From assembly GCA_030685235.1 (NCBI GenBank), contig MU839105.1, forward strand, positions 372,001-436,000: a DNA stretch of 64,000 nt, read 5' to 3'. Shown piece after piece: positions 36,701-46,917 of the stretch. The notes under the pieces were generated by a model. The model saw only the letters and a program-made list of their open reading frames with translations, was not told the DNA's origin and did no database searches. The position numbers were made by a program, and so were the translations under genes. Every line of letters begins with the position of its first letter. Position 1 is the first letter of the stretch. Source of the stretch: Copromyces sp. CBS 386.78. Lineage: Eukaryota; Ascomycota; Sordariomycetes; Sordariales; Sordariaceae.

Positions 36701-39530
36701 AATAGTAATATAAATTGTAAGAAAAATTAGGAAAGAGGTGGAAATCGAGGATTTTTTATACTTAGTTAGCGTACGTTAATTAGGAGGAGATTAAGAATTG
36801 GTTTAATTATATTTAAAGATTTTAATAATTAGTTAAAATAGTAAAAGAAGAAAGGGTATTGAGATAGAAGGAGCGGTTTACGGTTTATATTATTATTGTA
36901 GTTAAAGAGGAGATTTAGACCCCCGAATAAGAGAAGGAGCTCTTTTTACGAGGTATTATTTATAATTATTATTTAGTAAAAGGGTATTACTAAGTAAGTA
37001 GTTAGGTATAAGATTCCCCCGTTTTAATTATTTAATTTCCCTTTAATTATAAAGGGACGATAAGGCGGAAAGAAAAAGTATTAGACGAAAGATTATTATT
37101 TTGTACTTTCCCTAGAAAAAGTTTAATAATTTGGAGTATGAGTAGGTATTAGTTTGAGTTAGTAAATAAAATTAAAAATATTTTTCTATTAGTTTTACGT
37201 TAGGAAGTATTTCGATAAACGGTTCTAATTTTAGAATTCTATTTGAGTACTTTCCTTTTTTAAGCCCCCTTAGGAAGATTTTTTCTTTATCCCCTTTATT
37301 TTATTTAGGGACGAGATACGGTACGCGATAGTTGCTTAGAAAGGAAAATATTTATATGGGAGATTATAGCTTTAGAAAAAGGAGGAGATTAAATTTTGAG
37401 GCCTATTAGCTATTTATAAGAGAATAGCCTTCTTTTATTAGATTTCTTCTTTTAAATTTCTATTTTTAATAATTTATTTATATTAAATCCTTAAATACTT
37501 TTTCTGCCCTTCCTAATTTAGTTATTAAAGATTTTTTTTCGTTAGTAAATTTATTACAATATTTTCTTTACCTGCTATCTCTTCGCTTATTACCTTTATT
37601 CTAAAGGGTTTTTTACTCTTATAGACTTTATATTAAGGTATTTTTAAGAATGTTTATTATATTATTTATAAAGCCCTTATACGTTAGAATTAGGAGATTT
37701 AGAATTAATTAGTTTAAGAGTTTAAGTTTAGAGAAGTTTGCCTTCCTTACGTAGAAAATTAATTATTTAAAGAATATTATTTAAATATCGATTAGAGATT
37801 CGTCCGCTTTTTTGAGAATAGTGAAATTAATATGAAAAGTTCTTTTATTTTTAGCGTTATTATATTATTATAGGATAAAGTATCCTATTAGTACGTAGTT
37901 AGTAAAGATTTGTTTAAAGCATTTTGTAGTTATAGTACGAAGGAGGATACCCCTTTAATAAATTGGGAATTTATTGTAGTAAGGTTTGTTAATTTGTAGT
38001 ATATATATAATACGGAGAATTAGATTAAAAGTATATTAATTATCGTAGTTTTATTTTAGTTTTTAAAGACTTTTAGGGATATAATTTATATTCCGTTAGA
38101 AATATAGTTAATTACCGTTAGAAATTAATTGCCGATTTCTTTTATATAATTATATTAGAGTTTCCGAAAAATAAGGTAATAGTATATCTTTATTATTTAT
38201 AAATTTTATTTTAGCCTAATAATTTTTGATTAAAGAGAATTCGGATGGTATTATTACGATAATATTTATAATAAAGGCCGAGAAGAGATTATAAAGAGTA
38301 TTTATTTCCGGTATATAGTAGATAATTATATATATATAAATAAAATAGGAAATTGTTTATTAGAAAACTTAAAGTAGATATAGTAAATTAATAAGTTTTT
38401 TTTATTGTAATACTATTAGTGGACTTGCGGTTTTTAAGTATTTAAAGTTATTTATATTTTCTTTATTAAAATTGGTTGTAAAGAGGTAAAAATTAATTAT
38501 TTTATATACTTTAATAGATATTTTCGTTTATAGGAGGAGGGTAATTATTAGAGGATATATAGTTAAATTAAGGATAAGGAATAGGTCGAAAAGATAATAG
38601 TCCGATAGTAAATAAGAATTATTTGTAATATTTTATAAATTGAGTAGTAGAGAGGAAGTTATATAATATTGGATATGAAGTAATAGTTTTATTATTATAT
38701 TTAAAATTATTATTTTTTTAAATTTGAAGACGAACCGAAGTATTAAGGTAAACCGAAATACTTTGATAATTATACGATAATAGTTGGTAGGATAATTCGC
38801 TTCGAAGAAATAAAGGATTTAGAAGTTTTTTATAATTTCCCTAATTGGATTAAATTATAATAGAGGTTTGTACGACGATGGTTAATTAAGAGAGGGCTAG
38901 TTTATAGTTTATAGGAGATTTTTACTTAGAGTTTATTAAGTATATAGATTTCTTTATTGTATTAAAGTATATTTTAACCTATTTAGTTCCTAAATATAAT
39001 TAATCCCCCCGCTACCTTTTAAATAAAGAAGGATAGGGAAAATTGCGAGAAGGTATTGAGAAAAGATATTTAATTTATTATAGTTAAAAAGATATTCGTT
39101 AATTATTTTATATTCCTAATAAAAATGAAGGCGGATAAAAATTTTTATATAGTAAATTAAATTGAGAAGGAGAAGTATAAATTAGAGTATAAATATTTTC
39201 CTTCCTTCGATATTAAGTAGCGTTTAAATATTTTCGTGCTCGAATAATTTAATTTTAAGGTTTTAAAAATAATTGTATATTAATATTTGGGCGAAATCGA
39301 GATAATTTAGGCCTAGGAGTATAAAGTAACGAGGACCCGAAAGTATAAAGCGTAATTAGAGGAGAAGAAAAAGTTGGCCGAGTAGAAGCGTAGGAGAGGA
39401 GATTAGTAGAAACGAGGGGAAGTTAATATTAAATTTATTATTTTTACGATAAATTTATAATATTTATCCTATTTCTTTTTTCTTTTAGTGAATTTGCGAG
39501 GAGGACTTATTATAAATTTAAAGGGAAGTT
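33781..39530 (+). other. Unidentified decayed coding-like block inside retrotransposon B
   Basis: 5.75 kb between the end of pol and the 3' LTR, where a Gypsy element normally has little sequence. Plus-strand frames read through RIP stops give coherent charged protein-like text. One block near 36.5-37.0 kb includes RKGIEIEGAVYGLYYYCSQR and RIREGALFTRYYLQLLFSKR. A Lys/Glu/Arg-rich block near 39.3-39.4 kb reads EEKKKLAEQKRRRGDQQKRG. No LTR, TIR or duplication within it was found. It could be a captured host gene, a retrotransposon accessory gene or a further nested element without visible ends. Confidence 0.5.
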
Positions 39531-40095
39531 TAATTTAAGGAATTTTTTTATATTTTTTTCTTTAATTAAAGACTACGGGGTTATTAAAGGAATAGGGTAG
39601 TTTATTATAAGTAAGAGTAGATTAATTATTTAGTTAAGTGCTATTAGTTATAGGTTTGAGTTTTGAAGATAAAAGGAGAAGGAATTTCCTTCGAAATTTG
39701 AGAAGAGAGATAGGTAGTTTAGATTAAATAATACTCTTTCTTAGAAGAATATATTCGAATTCTAATCCTAAATTTATTTTCCTATATTAAGTTTATTCTT
39801 CCTTTGCTTTGTAATCCCCTTTTAAGAAGATTGACGTTTAGATTTATTCCTTTAACCTCTTTCGAAGATCCGTTAGAGTATAATACTTTAGTATTGGCTC
39901 TAATTTCCTCTAGGTGGTCGATAATTAGTATATAAGGATTTCCTCGTCTTTATTTTACGGATAAGATCTATTTTACGGTAGATCTGCTCTCCTCTTTGAG
40001 GTGTTGATTCTTATGATCTTTACGTCAATTGAATTAGTTTTTCTATGGTAGGGAGCTGGTCTCTCTTCCTGTGTAGTGTTTTCTACTCCAGATCA
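39531..40095 (+). repeat. 3' LTR of retrotransposon B
   Basis: 565 bp. The last 100 bases (about 39990-40095) are nearly unmutated (GGGAGCTGGTCTCTCTTCCT), while the same bases in the 5' LTR are heavily converted to TpA. Confidence 0.88.
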
Positions 40096-40199
40096 CTATC
40101 TGCTAGGTTAATTTTACCCGGCTAGTAGGCGATATTAAAATTAAATTATAATAATTGATATACTTACTATATAAACCTCCTTTGGAAATCCTTCGCTAA

Positions 40200-41330
40200 T
40201 AATTTAATAATATTTATTAATATTTAATAATCTATAAAAATTTAAAACCTTTAAAATAATCCCTCTAAATAATAGTTCTAATGCTCTAAATTCGCAATAA
40301 TTACGAAGAATTCCTATTAGCCTATATATTAATATTATTCCGTTTCCGTAAACTTCTTTAAGAAAAAAGCTACCGGATATTATTAATCGTCTATTTTCTA
40401 AGATAAGATACCCGAAATAACTTTCACCGAAATATCTATTTCTACCTGCGTTTCCTTCGACCAATCTTAATATTGGAAAATAAACGCCAATATAAAAATT
40501 TCCTTAAATATTTCAAACGCTTTATCGGCTACTTCTAATTATTTAAAAAGCCTCTTCTTCTTCCTATTCTAATTTCCTTTTAAGAAGTCCGTTAGTAGGG
40601 CTACTAATTTAGAGTACTAATAAATAAATTATTAATAAAAATTCGCGAACCCTAAGAATACTTATATATTGTAGAAGGATTCCGGCTTAAATTACTCTTT
40701 AACCGCCTTTATTTTCTTAGTGTCTATTATAATACTCTAAATTGTAATTTAGTAGCCGAAGAAATTTATATACTTTTTATAAAATTCATATTTAAATAAT
40801 TTTATATAGAATTAGGCGTCCTTTAAATATTCGAATATTAATTATAAATATTTATTATATTCTTCCTTACTTTACAAAAATATAAGGATATTATTAAAGT
40901 AAATAATATAAATTTTATCGATTAAACCCGTTAAAATTCTATATATATACGCTTAAAAGGTAGCCGGGGTATTTATTAGGTTAAATAATATAATTATATA
41001 TTTAAAATATCTATATCGGGTTTTAAATGCTATTTTCTATTCGTCCCCTTCTTTAATACGGATTCTATAGTAGGCTTCTCTTAAATCGATTTTAGAAAAG
41101 ACTTTAACGCCCATTAAATAATCTATTAATTCGCTAATTAACGGAAGTAAGTAGCAGTTTTTAATAATAACCTTATTAAACTTATAATAATCTATATAGA
41201 GTTATAAGGAGCTATCCTTTTTAAATATAAATAAGACTAATACCCTTACCGGACTATTTAAATGCCGGATCCGACTAGTTCGCAAATTTTCTTCTAGATA
41301 ATCGTAGAACGTATCTAGCTAAACCTTTAA
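40200..41330 (-). pseudogene. Retrotransposon A reverse transcriptase and RNase H part of pol
   Basis: On the minus strand, 41170-41230 reads VLFIFKKDSSLxLYIDYYK, the Gypsy reverse transcriptase block normally written V-x-K-K-D-G-S-x-R-x-C-V-D-Y-R. An open stretch at 40204-40464 reads SGSFFLKEVYGNGIILIYRL, then LNFYRLLNINKYY, matching the RNase H block (F-x-S-x-K-L-x-x-A-E-x-N-Y and T-D-H-K-N-L). The next segment toward the integrase is separated by the 14.8 kb insertion B. Confidence 0.75.
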
Positions 41331-42189
41331 TAAAGGGTAAATTGCCTTTTCTAGTATAATTTCCCCTTCTTTAACTTTAATAGTATATTTTACGTTAGGG
41401 AGGGTAAGGAACGCTTTAACCCCTTCCTCTAAAAAATAAAATTCGAACTCCTTTAATACTAATAAAATTATCGCTAGCCTGTCGGCGGCATTCTCTTCGT
41501 CCTTATTAATATTTTTAAAAGTAAGTCCTAAAAGATTATATACCGCCGTTATAAAAATAATAAAAGCCCTTTCGTCTTATATTATTTTATATACGAAAAA
41601 TTTTAAATCTGCTATTTAGAATTTATTAAATTCGAATTTATTACTACGTATATATATAATAATACCTTCCGAACCTATATCCGGCATTAATATTAATAGT
41701 AATAATATATATACGTTTCTACGGATAATATAAAATAATTATATTATTTTTTATTTTTAGTTATTTATATCCCTTAATAAGAGGGTAACTTCAAAAACTC
41801 TGTAATACTTCATTTTTCCACCGCTCGTACCTATAAATATAAATATTATTATAATTACAACCTACTTTAACTTATATTTCCTAGCGAAATTTTTATAAAT
41901 TATATTAATTTTTATATTTATATTTAAATTTATATCGACCTCCTATCGGCGACCCTTCAATATTATTACTATTATTATTATTTTTACTGGACTATCTCTT
42001 CTAACCGTTTTAAAATTAATAACCTCTTTAAATAACGGTTTATTTAAAGGGTTTAATTTTTTAATAATATTGAAGAATTAAATAATTCTTTAATCTTTTT
42101 AAAATTTTCTAATAATTTATTAGCCGAAATACTTTAGACCGCTGTTTTTTCGTGCGGCTTATATTCGTCTATTTTAAACTTTTTAAAGT

Positions 42190-42242
42190 AATCCCAGGCA
42201 ATATATCCTTTTTCTTAATAATTATAATATTTTTATTAAGAA
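42190..42242 (-). pseudogene. Gag nucleocapsid zinc knuckle of retrotransposon A, cysteines lost
   Basis: Minus-strand reading gives KYYNYQEKGYIAWDYFK. It aligns to the CX2CX4HX4C knuckle (C-x-x-C-x-E-K-G-H-I-A-R-D-C) with every Cys changed to Tyr, His to Tyr and Arg to Trp. These are exactly the outcomes expected when TGT, CAT and CGG lose their C or G by transition. It places gag between about 42.0 and 43.7 kb. Confidence 0.65.
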
Positions 42243-43801
42243 GTTCGGGAATTTAATTCCTATTTATCCGGAGACCGGTCTCTTTTTCGGTAATTCTGGG
42301 AAGGATATTACTAATCCCGGTTTCGCTCCGATCGGTTATTATAATTATTATTATATTATTTCGAATAATTATTATCCTAAAGTTTTAAAGAATTTTCCTT
42401 CTTTCCCTACTTTTATTTGGCATTTTTTATTTATTACGCTGAAGCTTTTTATGTAACTTCCTATATATCGGCGACGGGGATATTTAAAGTTTTAAAATAT
42501 TATTTAATTTTAGGTATTAATTTAAAAAAGAAAGTATAAATAATATCCTTATTATTTTTAATATTTTATTTAAACTTTTAATAATAGGCGTTGAATTTTT
42601 TGAAGAAGATTTACGGGTTTTCGTTATTTTTTTAATGTATATTATAAATTTTAGTCTAGATATTTATTTTGTAGTATTCGAATATAATATATTCTTTATA
42701 TATAAATTTAAAAAATTCTTCTTATATAACGTCCTATTTTTTATTTTTATTATTTTATAATATAATAACGAAGGCTCGCTATAATGTCGTTAATTTCTCT
42801 TCTATATAAGTTTATGCTTATAAAATCTTTTAATAATCGTTAGCGTTTTTTCGCGTTTGGTTACTATTCTATAGGCCTTCAATCTAATTTTTAATTTCGG
42901 TACTAGTATTAAATGTAATAAAATAGCGAATACTATACGTAGGAACTTTCGTATTAAAAATTTAATTAATCTTTTCTTATATTATAATTTAAATAATTAC
43001 TTATAATTCTTTTAGTATAACGATTAATTTATAAAGGTCGAAGTTATTAATAACCGAATAATAATATTTATGAGCGGGGTATTTTTTTAATTGCCTTCGG
43101 TAGTTTTTATTGCTTTTTAATCGCAAAGGATTATAAAATTTATCTTAGGCCGGTATAAATAATCGTATAGACGATCGGGATTTAATATAATCTTCTAATT
43201 AAATAGAAGGATTATAATTATAACGCCGGGTTGGCTAAGCCTTCTTATATAGCGAACGAAAACGGTTATAGTAATATATAAAAGTATTAGAATAATATTA
43301 TAATATATATTTTGTTTTCCGTTCGGGGGAATAATATTTATAGCGCTAATAAGGATTATACGACCTATAAGTATATAAAATACGCGAATATTTAGAATAA
43401 TAATGTTCCTAATGTTTTTTCGGTAAAATTCTCTATATAAAAATACTTTTAAATTTTAATTCCGGAATTTAATTAATTATAATCGTAATAGATTTTACGT
43501 CGACGCACTATTTTTTAATTTAAATTATAAAGCCGTTGGGTTTATTAGTCGGTTATTTATCGGCGAATTAATAACTATTTATTTAATTATTAATAATATT
43601 ACTCCGAACTTTAATAATATTATAAATCTCTTCGCCTAATCCTTCTAGATAGCTTTAATTTAATATAAATTCGTCTGGACTAGCCTTATATTCTAAAGAA
43701 CGCTTACGGCGATGTACTATACTTTAAGTACTAATATTTTCCTTTCGTATATTAATTATATTCCTAGCCTTTATAAACGAATATTTGTGAAGTTAAAAAA
43801 T

Positions 43802-44090
43802 TATAAAGTTTTAATACGATAGGGTAGGAAATATTTTAATATACGAAGTAGGTCTATTTTTACTAAAAGATTTTAGCCTAACCGGTTAAAAAGGACTAGT
43901 TAGGCTATAAGGGTTTTTATATTCGTACAAGCCTTCGGTAGGCCCAGCCCTCGGCGCTCGTATTCTAACCGAACGCCTCTACCCTTATTAGTCTCGCTTA
44001 TCGAACCTGCTCTATATCCCGTATCGGGTCAGGCCTGGTGGCCTTGCCCCGTATCGGCCTGTCCCAAGCCTCCTACTCCATATCCTTACA
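43802..44090 (-). repeat. 5' LTR of retrotransposon A
   Basis: 289 bp. The segment 43990-44090 keeps many CpA/TpG sites that are lost in the other copy (for example CGGGTCAGGCCTGGTGGCC here against TAGGTTAGGCCTAATAGCT there). Confidence 0.92.
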
Positions 44091-44729
44091 AGTATATTGG
44101 TGGTAGGAAGCTAAGGGTATTACTTATATTTACGTTAATATCGTTAAGTAGGACGATAGTAATTCTTCTAACGATGATAAATGTTAAATTATTTATTATT
44201 TAGACTGCTGGTAATAAATTTGGTAATAAATTTAAATTGTTGGTTGCTCTGGTTACTCTAGTTATTTTGGTTGCTGTTGTTGCTATTATTGCTGTTGTTT
44301 ATACTTTTGAAGGCGGGCAATAAGTATATTTTTATTACTATAGTATAGTAACCCCCTCTATTTATATTGAGCCACCAAATCCTTCTTAAGTATATTACTA
44401 AACCCAATTCTAGTTTGCTCCTCTATATAATGAAGGTTGTAATTATCCTCCCCTTTAGGGATTATTTTAAAATTATTTATACTTTTAATAATATTAATAG
44501 CCTGCTCTTAATTATCTTAGTCGATAGTTATTCGGTTAATTTCTTTAATATTAAAGAGGTAATTTTCGCTGCTATTTAGAAGGATAGATAAACTGTTGTC
44601 TTTGAAAAACTTAATTACTATATCTTTTTTATCAATTTACAAGACCTTCCAGCACTTTAAAACTATATAAATTATTATAATCCTTCTTTTAAATATAGAT
44701 TAGTATTTACCTTAATTATTTTCTTCCTA

Positions 44730-44921
44730 CTATTTTTCTGCTAAGAACGTCTCCTCTTTTAATATCTTTTTAAACAACGAGTTAATAGCTATATCGAGAG
44801 GTTGAAGTAAGTTCGTAAGGCTACTAAAGATTATAATTAGCACTACCTTATAAAGTATATTATTTTTGAACTTATTACGGATTCGTTGAGTATTATGAAA
44901 TAGGCATATATTTATAACCAA
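44730..44921 (-). pseudogene. DDE_1 (pogo/Fot1-like) transposase fragment
   Basis: A 63-codon open stretch on the minus strand contains SSLTNLLQPLDIAINSLFKK. This matches the diagnostic block of DDE_1 transposases, where T-S-x-L-Q-P-L-D-V precedes N-x-x-F-K. The preceding residues (INICLFHNTQRIRNKF) correspond to the second-Asp strand, with the catalytic D apparently changed. The rest of the gene, which should extend to higher coordinates toward about 46.2 kb, is interrupted by stops. Inactive copy. Confidence 0.75.
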
Positions 44922-46454
44922 TAATACTTCTTGACCGATATTTCTAATAACGGGCTTTATTTTCTCTTTAAATTAAGCAAGTAAGAGTTATTCGTTTTAG
45001 TAAGCCGCCTTATTGAACTTTACAGATATATCGTAAATATAGAGCGGTTATTTAATATTTTAAATTTTGCCCTCCCTATAAAAGATTATAGTCGGTTTGA
45101 AACGAATAATACTATTTACAAAAATATATAGAATTAAAGTAGTTTATTACTTTCCCTATCTATTGCAATTAGTTTTACTAAATACGGTTTTATTTCCTTT
45201 AATTTTAAACGTATAATTATTAATAAATTCGAACGGGAAGGGGATTTTATTAAAATTTATAATAGTATAAAGAGGAAATCGAATACGAGTACTAAGTATA
45301 GTAGGTTGGCTATTCCGTTTAATAAACTTATAGGGTTTTTATTATTAGCTTCCGAAAATCTTTAAATCTTCGCCGATATTCTTTAAGTTTTAACTAATAT
45401 TTTTTAAATTTTCTCCGATATTTTTTAAGTCTTCTCCGATAATTTATTTCTTTATTTTACTTTAGGAACGAGCTTAATTTTAAGTATAATTTAGCTGGCA
45501 ATTTCTAGGCTTAATATTTAATCTTTCGATTCGTAATATAAAAGCGGTTTAAGAAGTTACTAAATTAGCTATAAGAGAAATAGAATTCCTTTTCGTTAGT
45601 TTACTCTAGGTAAACTTCTTTAAAAAGTAGTATAGAATTTCAGTAAAACTAGATTATAGTGACTAAGCTATTTTGTTGCCGTGTGAGTTAGAACTTTTTA
45701 TATAGTTTGTCTTCTATTTCTGGCTACGTCGCTATGCCTTCGCGTACTGGGTTGAGAAGGATTTCGTCCTTTAATCCCTATTAGTAGTTAATGGTTGTAA
45801 TAGGGAGATTATAGAATATAATTACTTTATAATTATAGATATTGCGGTAGCCTTTATTGAGAGGGTGGGCTTCGTTAAACGTTGTTGTTCTTTAGCGTTG
45901 TTGTTGTAGAGGTCTATTAGCGTAAATTCTATTAATAAGTATTTTCGTTTATATTATATAGGTAATAATTTGTATTTTGTTAATAGTTAGTTCGCTAGTT
46001 TAGTAATTTATATTGTATTTAGTTTTAGTTCTTACTTAGATTTTAAATTATTAGGAATAATTTTGTTCTACCCTTTTAATAAGGGCCTTTCGTTTAATAA
46101 CCCTAGTATTATATTACCTTTTTTTAGGACTAGACTTTTTGTTGGTACGTTCTTTTTGTGAAGAGTGAGGCGGGGGTGTTGGAGATGTTGGCCGGGGTAT
46201 TGGAAGTAGTATTCCCGCTAGTAGGGGTCTTTAATTTATGGTAATAGTAATTGAATAGGGAGGGATAGCGAGAATTTTAATACTAGTAACGACGATGATG
46301 AGCTCTATAGAGGAGAAAGCAGGGGATTTAGAAGGTGGGCAAGAATTAGGGCATTGTAGGTCTGGCTGGGAGGGTGGGGCGCCAGATTTTACCCTCCTTT
46401 ATAGAGGGTACGGTTGGTACATATGCTGTAATATGTGCTTAAATCTGTATGTAA

Positions 46455-46504
46455 ATGTGCCTGAAAAGCGGTTTCCCGAAAACGAATTTCCCGAGTTTAT
46501 ACGG
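46455..46504 (-). repeat. Right TIR of the pogo-like element
   Basis: Perfect inverted copy of the left TIR; followed by TA at 46505-46506. Confidence 0.93.
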
Positions 46505-46506
46505 TA

Positions 46507-46917
46507 CAAGTTACCGAACCGAGCACCAAAATTTCCAAACAACCTGTTCGACACCTGAGAACCTCGTCACCTGCCACGCCCACAGAGACATGACACATGA
46601 AGGAGAATGCAACAATCACAATTTTAGTACGCCAAGGAAAGTTCCTGGGAAGAAATAAGTTGGAGTCAAATGCATATACTATGTCATCGCTCTCTGTCTA
46701 TTTACAGCTTCCAAGAGCACTTCGGCATAGTACAAAGGTTTACAGTTTCAATACAGTTCTGTTGCTGTTTCCGCTTCTCGCGAGTAGGGAACGATGAATA
46801 ATACCACGTTTACCGCAGTCGCCCTTGCCACCCCTGACCACCCTTGTGATCCAAAAAGTGAAAGAACTCTACTTCGTTCCTTCCCATTCCAGAGTGGCAT
46901 CTCCTTCCTCAATGCTC
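46507..46917. other. Spacer between transposon stack and next gene
   Basis: 411 bases of normal composition following the TA duplication. Probably the 3' untranslated region of the minus-strand gene ending at 46918. Confidence 0.45.

Larger units (their letters stand above)
25333..40095 (+). mobile_element. Gypsy LTR retrotransposon B, nested in A, with unidentified extra block
   Basis: Direct repeats of 565 bp (25333-25897 and 39531-40095) share long blocks such as GATAAAAGGAGAAGGAAT. They start TA (mutated TG) and end CA in the right copy. The target duplication is CTAT at 25329-25332 and 40096-40099. Coding direction is plus: protease-like, reverse transcriptase, RNase H and integrase motifs appear in order between 29.3 and 33.5 kb, and a purine tract (AAAGGGAAG) precedes the right LTR. 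At 14.76 kb it is far longer than a usual Gypsy element because about 5.7 kb of other sequence lies after the integrase. Confidence 0.88.
19581..44090 (-). mobile_element. Gypsy LTR retrotransposon A, interrupted by retrotransposon B
   Basis: Two 289-bp direct repeats (19581-19869 and 43802-44090) bound the element, with a perfect 5-bp target duplication AGTAT at 19576-19580 and 44091-44095. The LTR starts TGTAAAG and ends CCTTACA in the plus reading. The coding direction is minus: reverse transcriptase and RNase H lie at 40.2-41.3 kb, a nucleocapsid knuckle at 42.2 kb and the integrase core at 24.5 kb. A purine tract (minus strand AGAGGGGGAGATAAT) abuts the 19581-19869 LTR, marking it as the 3' LTR. 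Without B the element is about 9.75 kb. Every gene is broken by RIP-type stops. Confidence 0.9.
18939..46504 (-). mobile_element. Outer pogo/Fot1-like DNA transposon, split by nested retrotransposons
   Basis: The ends are perfect 50-bp inverted repeats (18939-18988 and 46455-46504, starting CCGTATAAACTCGGGAAATT). They are flanked by TA on both sides, the target of the Tc1/mariner-pogo superfamily. Removing retrotransposon A and one copy of its duplication leaves about 3,051 bp. The right-hand part (44091-46504) contains a decayed minus-strand DDE transposase with the pogo-family signature. The TIRs and about 800 bases next to the right end are barely mutated, whereas the transposase region is AT-enriched with stops. 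Confidence 0.85.

Noticed and set aside
25338..40095. Possibility that the 14.8 kb unit is two elements sharing LTRs by chance
   Set aside because: LTRs are equal in length, with colinear similarity and a shared CTAT duplication; a single element with extra content is the simpler reading.
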